A stretch of DNA of 64,000 nucleotides from Clostridia bacterium (GTDB lineage: Bacteria > Bacillota > Clostridia > Christensenellales > UBA1242): contig JAFQTP010000001.1 in NCBI GenBank assembly GCA_017409005.1, positions 62,001 through 126,000 of the forward strand, given 5' to 3'. Positions 35,676 to 46,028 of this stretch are shown piece by piece. Every line of letters begins with the position of its first letter. Positions within the stretch are counted from its first letter, which is position 1. The translations under genes and the position numbers were made by a program. The notes beneath the pieces were generated by a model. It saw nothing but the letters and a program-made list of their open reading frames with translations, ran no database searches and was not told the DNA's origin.

Positions 35676-37730
35676 ATGGATGACGACAAAAAGAAAAAAT
35701 CGCTAGCCGAACGTATTGTTTCAAAAATGCTAACGGGAATATTTTTAATTATTGCTGTTGTGGCTGTTGCATATATTGCAACTTCAATTATAACCTACAA
35801 CTCTATAACACTAGACCCCGGCTTATTTTTTGACTCAACTTTTGTTGCAATTGTTAGCGTTGGCGCATTGCTTGTAGTTTTATTACTACTTTCAAAACTT
35901 ATGAAAGGCGACTCGGGCTCAAGTGGTGGTGCAAAAGTTAAAACCAAAAATGGCTTAAAGAAATATTACGATTCGCACTGGGTTACCGAAGAAGAACTTA
36001 GAACCAATAAAGACTTTATGTATACCACATGGGATAGGTTAAAAACCACCGACAACGTGGGCGTGTTAATTAGAGCTGAAGCAAGTGGTTCGAAAATGCA
36101 CATTAATATGTATAAACCAATTCATACTCTTGTTATTGGTACAACCGGTACAGGTAAAACCACACAATTTGTTAACCCAACAATTCAAGTTTATAGTGAA
36201 TCTAAAGCTAAACCATGCTTAGTTATTACCGACCCTAAAGGTGAGTTGTATGACTTTCATAGCAACAAACTTAGAAAATCTGGTTACAGGGTTATTGTTT
36301 TTGACTTAAAAGACCCATTTAACAGCACATGCTGGAACCCAATGACTCGTCCGTTTGAATTTAACGAACGTGCAAGAAATTTAGAAAAAGAAATTTTAAT
36401 CCATCGTGGCGACGACCCTCGCAACTACCCTAATTTGCGTTTAGCAAGCAATGCTTACTATTCGGAATGGTATGAATTTAATGGCGTTGCATTTGCAGAT
36501 ATGGCCACAGTAAAGGCACAAATTAGTGGTTTACGCCAACAGCTTAAAACCGAAGCTATGGAAGATTTAAAAGATATTGCAATGACACTTTGCCCAGTTT
36601 TAAGTAAATCAGACCCAATTTGGGAAAGTGGTGCAAAAGACTTTATTTTAGCAATTATGCTTGCAATGCTTGAGGATAGTGAAAAACCAGAACTTGGCAT
36701 GACAAAAGAAAAATTTAACTTCTATAACCTTGCAAAAATTGCAAACTTAAAGGATAACGACCCATTTAACCCAATGAAAAGTTTAACCGATTATTTTGCT
36801 GGCCGTGATCCACTTAGCCAAGCAACACAGCTTGCAAACCAAGTTATTACTAACGCCGATAACACCAAAAAATCGTATATGGGTATTGTTTCGGATAGAT
36901 TAAACCTATTTAGCGACCTAGGTGTTTGCTATGCAACACACACTAATGAAATGGATTTAAAAACATTTACCGATCAGCCAACTGCCCTATTTATTAAAAT
37001 TCCAGACGAAAAAGTTACTCGACATTCAATTGCAAGTATGTTTATTAGCCAGCTATATAAAATTTTGGTTAACGTTGCAAACAACAATGGCGGTGCACTT
37101 AAACGTACCGTTTACTACATTCTAGACGAGTTTGCAAATATGCCTGCAATTCAAGGTTTTGACACAATGATTACCGTTGCACGTTCAAGAAAAATTTTCT
37201 TCTTGCTTATGCTTCAATCATATGCCCAACTTTCTATCAAATACGACGAAAAAGTTGCAGCAACAATTAAAGATAACTGTAACATTCACGTTTACATTGG
37301 TTCGAACGACCCACAAACTCAAGAAGAGTTTAGTAAACGTTGCGGAACCATTACCGTTGAAACTGAAAGCACAACATCTTCAAAGGGCAAAAAAGACGAA
37401 CAAAGCACAACAACAACTAGCGTTAACTTAGATAGCCGTCCGTTAATTTACCCTAACGAGTTAGGAAGCCTAAAAGATAAAATGATCGTTTCAATTTTAC
37501 GTCAACATCCAATTAAAATTTTAACAACTCCAAGTTACTTACCTGCAGCTCAAAAATTCTACGATATGAGGCCACCAGAGGACGAATTTGTTATTCCTAA
37601 ATCACTAGACGAAGCTGCAATTTATTACGACATTAAAGAACGTAACAAAAAAGTTCTTAACGCAGGAACCGCAACCGGAAATGGTGCAGGAACATTTGGA
37701 AATTCTGATTTTGGAAATTTTGATATTTAA
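35676..37730 (+). CDS. virD4: VirD4/TraG-family type IV coupling ATPase
   Basis: Coupling protein that recruits substrates to the T4SS and drives their entry, at the inner membrane. 684 residues from ATG 35676 (AAGGTG seven bases upstream; a GTG nine bases earlier is open). Two N-terminal helices (LTGIFLIIAVVAVAYIATSI; FVAIVSVGALLVVLLLLSKL). Walker A VIGTTGTGKTTQFV near 158, PKGELYDFHSNKLRKSGY, and Walker B VYYILDEFANMPAIQGFDT near 481 followed by TVARSRKIFFLLMLQSYAQL identify the family. The tail (about 570-684) is soluble, ending in a Gly/Asn/Phe-rich low-complexity stretch. It is divergent from virB2. No relaxase is nearby, so the substrates are unknown. Confidence 0.96.
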   Translation: MDDDKKKKSLAERIVSKMLTGIFLIIAVVAVAYIATSIITYNSITLDPGLFFDSTFVAIVSVGALLVVLLLLSKLMKGDSGSSGGAKVKTKNGLKKYYDSHWVTEEELRTNKDFMYTTWDRLKTTDNVGVLIRAEASGSKMHINMYKPIHTLVIGTTGTGKTTQFVNPTIQVYSESKAKPCLVITDPKGELYDFHSNKLRKSGYRVIVFDLKDPFNSTCWNPMTRPFEFNERARNLEKEILIHRGDDPRNYPNLRLASNAYYSEWYEFNGVAFADMATVKAQISGLRQQLKTEAMEDLKDIAMTLCPVLSKSDPIWESGAKDFILAIMLAMLEDSEKPELGMTKEKFNFYNLAKIANLKDNDPFNPMKSLTDYFAGRDPLSQATQLANQVITNADNTKKSYMGIVSDRLNLFSDLGVCYATHTNEMDLKTFTDQPTALFIKIPDEKVTRHSIASMFISQLYKILVNVANNNGGALKRTVYYILDEFANMPAIQGFDTMITVARSRKIFFLLMLQSYAQLSIKYDEKVAATIKDNCNIHVYIGSNDPQTQEEFSKRCGTITVETESTTSSKGKKDEQSTTTTSVNLDSRPLIYPNELGSLKDKMIVSILRQHPIKILTTPSYLPAAQKFYDMRPPEDEFVIPKSLDEAAIYYDIKERNKKVLNAGTATGNGAGTFGNSDFGNFDI

Positions 37731-37736
37731 TTTAAC

Positions 37737-37767
37737 AAAAAAACAGCAATTAACTTTGCTGTTTTTT
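37737..37767 (+). terminator. Terminator after virD4
   Basis: AAAAAACAGCAA and TTGCTGTTTTTT pair around a short loop, just beyond the virD4 stop. Transcription of the giant gene therefore needs its own promoter. Confidence 0.9.
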
Positions 37768-37886
37768 CTTTTTTACTTAAGAACATAAGCATTGTGGCAA
37801 TTTTTACATATTTTATTTGTTATTAACTAATTCTAATAGTGTAAGAAAAGTTTAAATAAATTATATTAAATTATAATATATATTAT

Positions 37887-37915
37887 TTGGCAAAAAAATT
37901 TTGGTATGCTAAAAT
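37887..37915 (+). promoter_or_regulatory. Promoter of the 2642-codon surface protein gene
   Basis: TTGGCA (37887-37892), 17 bases, TAAAAT (37910-37915). The leader is about 75 bases long and may fold back on itself. AGGAG precedes the ATG at 38000. Confidence 0.65.
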
Positions 37916-37999
37916 TTATTAAGTAATTGTAGAATTGTGCTAATTTTATAAATTACACTTCTACTTATGAAAAATGGAAACACACCATAGGAGTAACTT

Positions 38000-40900
38000 A
38001 TGAAAAAATTGAGTTGGACTAAAGTTTTAAACATATCAATCATTATTGCCGCACTTTTAGTGTTGGGCTGTTTTTTTGGAACCGCGTTTTATAAGCGACC
38101 AGTTAATGAAACACAAGCCGAAGCACTTGTTGAAGGCATTCCGTTTAAAGTGGGGGTTGTGAACCGTAACGCTAGTGCGTTTGTTAACGAAAACTTTACA
38201 TACACAACCACTGAAGAGTTCTATAACGGCACACTAGAAACAATTACTGCTAACCAACATGTAATGCTTTATAACTATGGAGCAGAAAAGAACTTTATAA
38301 GCAACGCCAGTTCACTTCAGCAAGTTAAAAACCTTTATATAAGTTTTGGTGCATTTAACGAAGAACTTTACCTTACATACTTAGAAGTTTATGTTCGTTT
38401 AAACGGAAACCTACTTACCAGCGACCATGGCATCAATCAAAAAATTGAATACTATGATGCATCAGATAAACTTCCGGGAACCAACTCCCCTGCTTACTAC
38501 TGGTTTGATTACTTCGATGCAAAACCACTAACTTCAGACAAAACTCAATCTGCCGAGGGGTTATACGAGTTTCAATTTGACTATATGTATGTTAAAGATG
38601 GTAAGATTTCTCAAAAAAATACTTATACATTTAAATTCTATTTGCTAGACCAATCTAAATACAATAACTACCCTCAATTTGAAAACGCAACCGAAGGCAA
38701 TTTAGATGCAACAAATGTTAAACAATACTATTACAACTACACAAATGCAAATTTAACAAAACTAAACATTGACGCTGCAAGATTTAATGTTTCTTATACC
38801 AGAGAAAAAAATAAAGACACTGAATCAGTTACTTCAAGTTTTGCAGTTGACCCTAACACAAAATTAGGAACATTAACTCTAACAAAAACAACAAACTATG
38901 GTGGAAATAGTGTTGAAACTATTTCAAACATTGTTGGAAATGCAAACGGCGAATACTTTACATCAATTTATTTCGACGACCTTGGTTCTTATTCGTTCAC
39001 AATAAAATATTTATTAAAACTTTCTGATGGTTTAACCAATAAATATGAAGTAATAGAAAATATTTTGGCCTACGACGCCAACGAACCTAAATACGAACAA
39101 AACTTAATTGCAAAAGGCCAATATAAGTTACATATTTTTGGTGTTAAGCTTTACTTTAGTAAAAATGGTAGCACCGAGCTAAAACAAAAAGAAAATAATC
39201 AAGTTTTAGTTCAAGCCGACGTAACAAATCAACTTTGTGGCATAAATAATTCTTATGACTACATTACCCATGGTTTTAAAAATGCCGATACATTTACAAT
39301 TCCTGGCGTAGATGGCGCAGACCCAACAGAAGTTACAAATCCTTTAAAAACATTTACTAACTACCCTGTTACAAACTTAGCTCCATTATACTTTGATTAT
39401 TACAGCACATTTACATATTCAGGCTCTCAACCTTTGTCAACTTATAAAATTTATAAAGACTCAACTTTTAGCGAAGTTAAACAAAGTGGGTATATTACTA
39501 AAGATACAAACCTAGACGAAACCGGATATTACGAAGTTATTATTAATTATTCGTTTGAACGTTATTCTCACCCAACACTTACTCAAGTTCAAGGTGCAGA
39601 ATATGTACATAAACAAGCATTCATTTTCCAAATTGACAACTCTACACCTGAAATAACAATGTATAAGTCAACCGAACAAACACCTGACAACATTATTAAA
39701 AACAATTCGTTTATAAACTCGGGCGTAACTGCTAGTTGGCAAGACGGAAACTACTTCCAAGCCCCAATTACAGCAGAATATTTCCAATATAACTTTGATG
39801 GCGGATTAATTAGTTCAAGTGCTTATACCAAGGGTAGCGTAATTGGTAATGGTGGAAACGGAAAATATTTAATTAGACTTTATTACTCAACAACTAGAGA
39901 TGTTTATGTTGAAACAAGCTTTACCGTTGACACTACACCAATTAGCGATATTTTAATTCAACCAATTTATCAACGTAAAGACGGTAATGGCAATGCTACT
40001 GGCTACGGATTAGTAACCGACACAAACGAAGTTAACTTTAATGGATCAACCATTATAAACCAACCATTTACACTAACCTACTCTCAAAAAGATAGTGGCG
40101 CAGCAATTACAACAACATACTATAAAATTCCATTTGCTTACAACGAAAATGTTGGAAACAGTATTTCGTTTTTATCTGATATTTATGTTGAAACCGATTA
40201 TATTATAGACCCAACAAACATGAGTAGTGGTGTTGATTATTCGTTAGATTATTCATCTATTGCATCAGGAATTATTTCAACCGAAAACGCATTTGTTGAA
40301 GACAAAAGTTATATTTACCTATTTGAAATTTCAGATGAAGCAGGAAACACTGCAACAAAATATATCATTTACGACCTAACAAAACCTTATGTTATTATTG
40401 ACTCCGACGCAGAAACAGAGGGAGTTCAAGAAATTGATAATCCATATAACATTGTTAACAAAAAAGCAACATTAACTTGGGGAAATTATAAAAGCATCAA
40501 AGTTGATGCTGTTATAGAAAATGAATCTATTCAAAACAAAAAATTAGAACACATTATTTTAAATGAACCAAGTTTATTTAAAAGAATTGACCCTAGTAAA
40601 TATTATCTATGTGTTCCAATTACAAGATTTACCGCTAATCAAGATGCAAACAACATAACATTAGAAGGTTCTACTTTCCAAAGCGGTGTAACTTTATATC
40701 CTACAACAAATGGGCTAACAAGCCAAGTTGATTTATTCTTTGCTGGTGACGGAAAAGTTTACACCTACACCATTACCGATGCCTCACACTTAAGAAGTGC
40801 AACAAACATTGCAAAAAGCAACATTAGCGGAAGCTATGTTGAAATGAATTTAGATAACGCGCAAGGAATGGCTTATGGCGTGTTTGGGCAAATAACCGAT

Positions 40901-43900
40901 AACAATGTTGGTAGTTATTTGAAAAACAAAACAACAAGTGCTAAACAATTAAGGTTTACATATTTCCCTGGAGAAGAAGGCAGCGATTATTATGTTAAAA
41001 GCGTAACATATTCGTTCTACGATTTTGCTCCAGAAAGTTACGAAACTGTTAATACAATTTTAACAGGCGAAACAAACTATTTAACCGAATATAACACAAA
41101 CATTGAAAATGGCATACCTTACCCAACCTACCCATTTAGCAAAACTGCAACAATTTTAAATCGCGCCGTAACACTATCTGACGACAAAGTGTCTGAAGCT
41201 GGTCAAACTGATAGAGTTGTTTCAAATATTTTAAATCCTGTTAGCGGTGAAGGCTCACAAACATACTCAAAAGAAGGTATGTATGTAATTAGAAGAGAAT
41301 ATGAGGCAAGCGGAAACGAAGAAGCTTATGAATATGATAGTGTTGTAAGATATTATGTTTTCTATGTTGACAGAAACGGAATTATTGAAATTGATACAAA
41401 TATTGAAGATACTCACATCTACCAATCAAGCAGAAGCGAAATGCTTTACGAAACCGGTTCAGGTATTATATTTAACTTTTCAAAAGTTAACCAAATGGGA
41501 CAATACGACACATACTACACCGCCCTACAAATTCAACAATATTTAGCTTATGCAGGTTCTACAATTTTTGATAGTAATAAACTTCCTGTTAATTTCTACT
41601 TACCTTTAGATAAATATAATTCTAGAGTAACAATTAGCAAAGCCACCGATGGTACAACTGATTTCACATATTTATCTACTATTTCTTCTGACAACTCGTT
41701 TAACTTCCAATTAAGATACAACATTTTACATACATTAAACGGAAAAGACACCGTTGTATTTAACAACACAGGATTAGAAGAGGTTATTAACTATAATTAT
41801 GTAACACTTTCAAATAACGATGGATATAGAACTTTAAAATTTGTTAAAGAAGGACAATACACCGTTAAATTATATGACCGCTCAGATAATCGTGGCGATT
41901 TGTTAAGCGGAGAAATTAATGCATCAATTGAAAATCAATATAACAACTCTTACGAATTCAGTTTTGTATTATCACACGAAAGCCCAACCGGCGAATACTT
42001 AACAAAATATAACGATGCAAACCGCACCGACCAATTGTTAACAATTACATCTACTACAAGCGAAAATTTAAAATTTAACAGCTTAAACAACGATTCATTA
42101 CGCTTTAGATTTAGAAAGAATGACGATAAATATCGTGCAGAAGTTAATCCAGATGCAATTATTGTTAATAAAACCGTTGGAAATTCTACCTCTACAATAT
42201 TCTCTGGCGGACAAGATTCTAACATTTTAAAATTTGTTCCAGATGGAATTGATAGTTCTAGTGGATTACCAACCACAACCGGATATTATGTTTTAACAAT
42301 TTTTGATGAACAAGATTATCAGAATGATGGAAAAACCTATTTAGGTGGAACAGGTCAGACAAGAGATTATTTACAATCAAAATCGCAAAACATTACCTAC
42401 ACCATAACACTACAATATATTGGTGATGAAGGCGATTACTTAATTACTTTAGAAGATGGCAGTCAAGTTAACTACTTTACACGTACATTCACAATTACTT
42501 TAGACCGAATTAAACCACAATATAACTATCAAAGTTTAATTACACTTGATAATCAAAAATTTGCAGCAAGTTCAAGTTTAGATAGTTCTAGAATGGACAA
42601 CTACTTCTTTGCTGTTAATAACAACTTTAAATTTATTCAAAATCAAACATTAGGCGGTCCATTAGATTCAACTGCACTATTTGTTAGAAAATTAGTGGGC
42701 AAAAACGCTGATTGCGACTTCCCTGAATACTACAAAACATTTACTCCAGACGACGAAAACTATTATGCCGAGGGAAACACTAATCACCTTCGCTTCTCAG
42801 AAAGTAACGCTTCGTTTGAACAAGTAAGCTATGGTGGACTTACAGGCGAACCAATTGATGCCAACATCGCATTCCGCCAAGGCAGAGGATATTACGAAGT
42901 TGTTGAACGCGACGAAGCTGGAAACTATCAAGTTTATGCAATTTATTATAATCCAGACCCTATTAACGACCGCAACATTATTACATATTGTTATAATCCT
43001 GCCCTTGTTGAAGGAACAGACAGCATTCAAGCTGAAATTCCATTTGAAAGCAACGATACCATTCAAAATAGCATTGAACTTTTAGGTGATAGTTTAGAAT
43101 TTATTGCAATTGATTATTTAGGAAACGCTAAAAACGACTACTTCTATAAATGTATTATTGAAAGCAGTGCACTAGGCACGCCTAAAACAATTACAAACAA
43201 CCCTAACGACAGAAATGATTCTAACAACTGGACATCATTTTTAAATTTAATTAACGAAACATTAGAATTTACTAAAGCAAACACCCCATCAGGATTTAGA
43301 GTAACAATAACATTTGTTAACCGTTTAAGCGAAAACTATGTTATTACTTATCGAGTTCCTGGTGAACCATTAAAATTGTTGCCACCTACATCGGAATCTG
43401 GCACTCAATTTACGGTTACAATTCCTGCCGACACCGATAGCACATACATTAAGGAATTCCACGCATGGAAATTTACCGATGGTGCTTGGATTGAACAATC
43501 GCAAGACTCACTTGGAAATACAATTGTAAAATCATATTCAACCGGTGCAAGCCTACAAGGCAGATCATATACTTTTGGTTTAGGTGAATTTAAATTTAAA
43601 CTAATTGATATATTTGGCAGAGAAAGTGTTGAATATAAAGGTCTTGGCGTTAACGATGTTAATTTAGTTTTATTTAATGGTAATTCAGTTGTATATGACT
43701 CAGACGTTCCTAACTACGACGGAACAACCGGTGCCAATGTTACACACACTGCAAACAATGTAACCGTTCAATATCAAACTAATTTATATTCATTTGTTGT
43801 AAAAGAACGCACTGAAGATGGTTCATATGTTAAAGTTGAAATGAACAATTATCACAATGTAGGAATTACTGAACAAAGCGTTGTTGATGGAGTTAGAACA

Positions 43901-45928
43901 TTAATTTTCCAAAATAACGCAAAAGACACAATAAAACAATTCCAAGTTACTTTAACTGTTGATAAATTAGCAGGAACCGAAGGATACACTCCAACACAAT
44001 ATAACTTTGCAATTAACAAAACTTTACCAGAAATTATTTTACGCAACCTTTCAGGTGGAAGTTTAATAACTTCTAAAAATTCATTAGAACCAACAATTCA
44101 TACCGAAAACTTTACCGTTAACTGGGAAAACACTGACGCTTATTCTGGAAATGTTAACTTAATAAGAACATATATTGATGCAAGCGGAAAACAGGTTACA
44201 GAAACAATTAACAACATTCCTAACGGATATGAAGTTGGATTATCTGGAACCTACACAGCAAGCATCTCAAGCAGCCTAGGATATTCCGATTCAGCATACA
44301 ACATTTACTTTAAACTTGTTTCAGGCGAAATTGTTGTTTACGACGTTGTTGCAATTAATAATGGTGTTGAAACAATTTTACGTCCATCTCCTAAAACAAG
44401 CACAATAACTATTGACGATGTTGAAAAAGTTTTATATAGATACTATGCTCAAGCAAGTTTCAACAACCCACAAGGCTCAGAAAAATATATTGAACTTAGA
44501 GCAAACAAAAACAAAGGTATTGAATATACTTTAATTTCAGATTCAACACCAGATGAAGAACCAGAGGCACAAACCGAGGGCGAAGAAGAAGGTTCTGATG
44601 GTGGCGAAAGTGCAGGAACTAACACTTTAATTAAGAAAACCTATAAAATTTACGGTTCCAGCAACTATGGTTACGAACGCTATATCGAAATCATATTTGT
44701 TAACGAGTTAACCAATGAGGGTTTAGGATTTACTAATATTAAAGCAACCTACCCTACCGACAACCAAGGAAATATTTCAGAAATAACCCTTAACGGCGGA
44801 ATTGTTACAACAAATGTTAGCCAACTAGATTTAACATGGAAAGCTTACAACCTAGGTGCATATAACTACACCGAATTAAGAGGAAATTTAATTTACCTAG
44901 ACTACTATTTTAATGATAATTTTGTTAGAACAATTTACAGTGATTCTGCTGAATTTAACAAATTAACAATTAAAACCGCAGGTATTCATAAGTTTAAACT
45001 ATATGATTTGGCTGGAAACATTCAATATTTTGGCGCTAACAGCGAATTAGTTATTAACTTAGTAAATAATGTGTTATTTACAATAAACAACGCAGAACCT
45101 ATTAACAATCAAATTTTTAATAGCGATGTTGTTTTAGAAATTACAAACCGTTACTTATATTTCTCAGACCCAACAATTTCAGCCACCTTAAACGGAGCTC
45201 CTATAACACCAGAACGTGTTGGAACCAGCTTCTATGCTTATAAATTTAACCAACACGGATACTATGAAGTAATTATTTCAACATACATTACACAAAATGA
45301 ATCGGTAACAACAAAATACTGCTTCACAATTATTAACCAAAGAATTGCTCTGCCATGCTTTAGTGTTCCACAAAACGCAAACTTTAAAGTAGTGTCAATT
45401 TTAAAACAAAATTCAGATATAACACACACTTTAACAAACTTAAAAGAATTGTGGATTAGTCCTGCAACAGTAGGCGTTGGCAACTACACTATTACACTAA
45501 GTCAATTTAACGACGCATTAAATCAAGATGTTGAGTTTAGTTTCCAAGTGTGGGTTAATAATGAAATTCCTTACATTTATAGTAGCCAAGAATTTGGAAC
45601 TTCTACAACAAAAGATATAACCATTACTTACAACCCAAAAATTATTTACGACCAAGTTGGTGAAAGTTATATTGCAATTACAGGAAAACCTGTTATTCAC
45701 ATTAATTCTGAAAGTCCGAATGCAATTTCAACTGTTTTACTAACCGAAAATTTAGAATATTGGATTCAGATATATAGTGCCGACAATAAACTAATAAATT
45801 CATATAAAGTTACAAAAGACGAACCACTTAACACAACCGCAATTATTATTATTGTTGTTGTTTCGGTAGTTGTTGTTGCATTAATTGTTGTATTTATTGT
45901 AATACGTCGCCACTTGAAATTCAGATAA
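38000..45928 (+). CDS. Giant bitopic surface protein, 2642 residues
   Basis: No single family recognised. The N-terminus has a basic start and hydrophobic helix (about 10-32, ISIIIAALLVLGCFFGTAFY), either a signal anchor or signal peptide. Residues about 40-2600 are extracellular in style: rich in Asn, Thr, Tyr and Ile, beta-strand like, with recurring Ig/fibronectin-like phrases such as YYEVIINYSF, AGNTATKYIIYDLTKPYVII, AGNYQVYAIYY and AGNIQYFG (DEAGN-x-Y motifs at strand turns). An acidic break EEPEAQTEGEEEG is near 2195. The C-terminus has a helix of about 25 residues (IIIIVVVSVVVVALIVVFIV) and a short basic end RRHLKFR. There is no LPxTG. It is placed straight after virD4, so an adhesin or cell-contact role with the T4SS is plausible but unproven. 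Confidence 0.88.
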   Translation: MKKLSWTKVLNISIIIAALLVLGCFFGTAFYKRPVNETQAEALVEGIPFKVGVVNRNASAFVNENFTYTTTEEFYNGTLETITANQHVMLYNYGAEKNFISNASSLQQVKNLYISFGAFNEELYLTYLEVYVRLNGNLLTSDHGINQKIEYYDASDKLPGTNSPAYYWFDYFDAKPLTSDKTQSAEGLYEFQFDYMYVKDGKISQKNTYTFKFYLLDQSKYNNYPQFENATEGNLDATNVKQYYYNYTNANLTKLNIDAARFNVSYTREKNKDTESVTSSFAVDPNTKLGTLTLTKTTNYGGNSVETISNIVGNANGEYFTSIYFDDLGSYSFTIKYLLKLSDGLTNKYEVIENILAYDANEPKYEQNLIAKGQYKLHIFGVKLYFSKNGSTELKQKENNQVLVQADVTNQLCGINNSYDYITHGFKNADTFTIPGVDGADPTEVTNPLKTFTNYPVTNLAPLYFDYYSTFTYSGSQPLSTYKIYKDSTFSEVKQSGYITKDTNLDETGYYEVIINYSFERYSHPTLTQVQGAEYVHKQAFIFQIDNSTPEITMYKSTEQTPDNIIKNNSFINSGVTASWQDGNYFQAPITAEYFQYNFDGGLISSSAYTKGSVIGNGGNGKYLIRLYYSTTRDVYVETSFTVDTTPISDILIQPIYQRKDGNGNATGYGLVTDTNEVNFNGSTIINQPFTLTYSQKDSGAAITTTYYKIPFAYNENVGNSISFLSDIYVETDYIIDPTNMSSGVDYSLDYSSIASGIISTENAFVEDKSYIYLFEISDEAGNTATKYIIYDLTKPYVIIDSDAETEGVQEIDNPYNIVNKKATLTWGNYKSIKVDAVIENESIQNKKLEHIILNEPSLFKRIDPSKYYLCVPITRFTANQDANNITLEGSTFQSGVTLYPTTNGLTSQVDLFFAGDGKVYTYTITDASHLRSATNIAKSNISGSYVEMNLDNAQGMAYGVFGQITDNNVGSYLKNKTTSAKQLRFTYFPGEEGSDYYVKSVTYSFYDFAPESYETVNTILTGETNYLTEYNTNIENGIPYPTYPFSKTATILNRAVTLSDDKVSEAGQTDRVVSNILNPVSGEGSQTYSKEGMYVIRREYEASGNEEAYEYDSVVRYYVFYVDRNGIIEIDTNIEDTHIYQSSRSEMLYETGSGIIFNFSKVNQMGQYDTYYTALQIQQYLAYAGSTIFDSNKLPVNFYLPLDKYNSRVTISKATDGTTDFTYLSTISSDNSFNFQLRYNILHTLNGKDTVVFNNTGLEEVINYNYVTLSNNDGYRTLKFVKEGQYTVKLYDRSDNRGDLLSGEINASIENQYNNSYEFSFVLSHESPTGEYLTKYNDANRTDQLLTITSTTSENLKFNSLNNDSLRFRFRKNDDKYRAEVNPDAIIVNKTVGNSTSTIFSGGQDSNILKFVPDGIDSSSGLPTTTGYYVLTIFDEQDYQNDGKTYLGGTGQTRDYLQSKSQNITYTITLQYIGDEGDYLITLEDGSQVNYFTRTFTITLDRIKPQYNYQSLITLDNQKFAASSSLDSSRMDNYFFAVNNNFKFIQNQTLGGPLDSTALFVRKLVGKNADCDFPEYYKTFTPDDENYYAEGNTNHLRFSESNASFEQVSYGGLTGEPIDANIAFRQGRGYYEVVERDEAGNYQVYAIYYNPDPINDRNIITYCYNPALVEGTDSIQAEIPFESNDTIQNSIELLGDSLEFIAIDYLGNAKNDYFYKCIIESSALGTPKTITNNPNDRNDSNNWTSFLNLINETLEFTKANTPSGFRVTITFVNRLSENYVITYRVPGEPLKLLPPTSESGTQFTVTIPADTDSTYIKEFHAWKFTDGAWIEQSQDSLGNTIVKSYSTGASLQGRSYTFGLGEFKFKLIDIFGRESVEYKGLGVNDVNLVLFNGNSVVYDSDVPNYDGTTGANVTHTANNVTVQYQTNLYSFVVKERTEDGSYVKVEMNNYHNVGITEQSVVDGVRTLIFQNNAKDTIKQFQVTLTVDKLAGTEGYTPTQYNFAINKTLPEIILRNLSGGSLITSKNSLEPTIHTENFTVNWENTDAYSGNVNLIRTYIDASGKQVTETINNIPNGYEVGLSGTYTASISSSLGYSDSAYNIYFKLVSGEIVVYDVVAINNGVETILRPSPKTSTITIDDVEKVLYRYYAQASFNNPQGSEKYIELRANKNKGIEYTLISDSTPDEEPEAQTEGEEEGSDGGESAGTNTLIKKTYKIYGSSNYGYERYIEIIFVNELTNEGLGFTNIKATYPTDNQGNISEITLNGGIVTTNVSQLDLTWKAYNLGAYNYTELRGNLIYLDYYFNDNFVRTIYSDSAEFNKLTIKTAGIHKFKLYDLAGNIQYFGANSELVINLVNNVLFTINNAEPINNQIFNSDVVLEITNRYLYFSDPTISATLNGAPITPERVGTSFYAYKFNQHGYYEVIISTYITQNESVTTKYCFTIINQRIALPCFSVPQNANFKVVSILKQNSDITHTLTNLKELWISPATVGVGNYTITLSQFNDALNQDVEFSFQVWVNNEIPYIYSSQEFGTSTTKDITITYNPKIIYDQVGESYIAITGKPVIHINSESPNAISTVLLTENLEYWIQIYSADNKLINSYKVTKDEPLNTTAIIIIVVVSVVVVALIVVFIVIRRHLKFR

Positions 45929-45935
45929 TATCAAA

Positions 45936-45968
45936 CAAAAAAAGTTATCCGTTTTGGATAACTTTTTT
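45936..45968. terminator. Terminator between the giant gene and the Rho-like gene
   Basis: AAAAAAGTTATCC and GGATAACTTTTTT pair around five bases; it is useful for both convergent genes. Confidence 0.9.
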
Positions 45969-46028
45969 ATGTTTATTTTATAGTGTATTTAAATATGTTA
46001 ATTAATTTAAATCTTATTATATTAATTA

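Noticed and set aside
29133..37730. Integrated conjugative element borders
   Set aside because: No integrase, relaxase, tRNA target or flanking direct repeats were seen, so no element boundaries are claimed.
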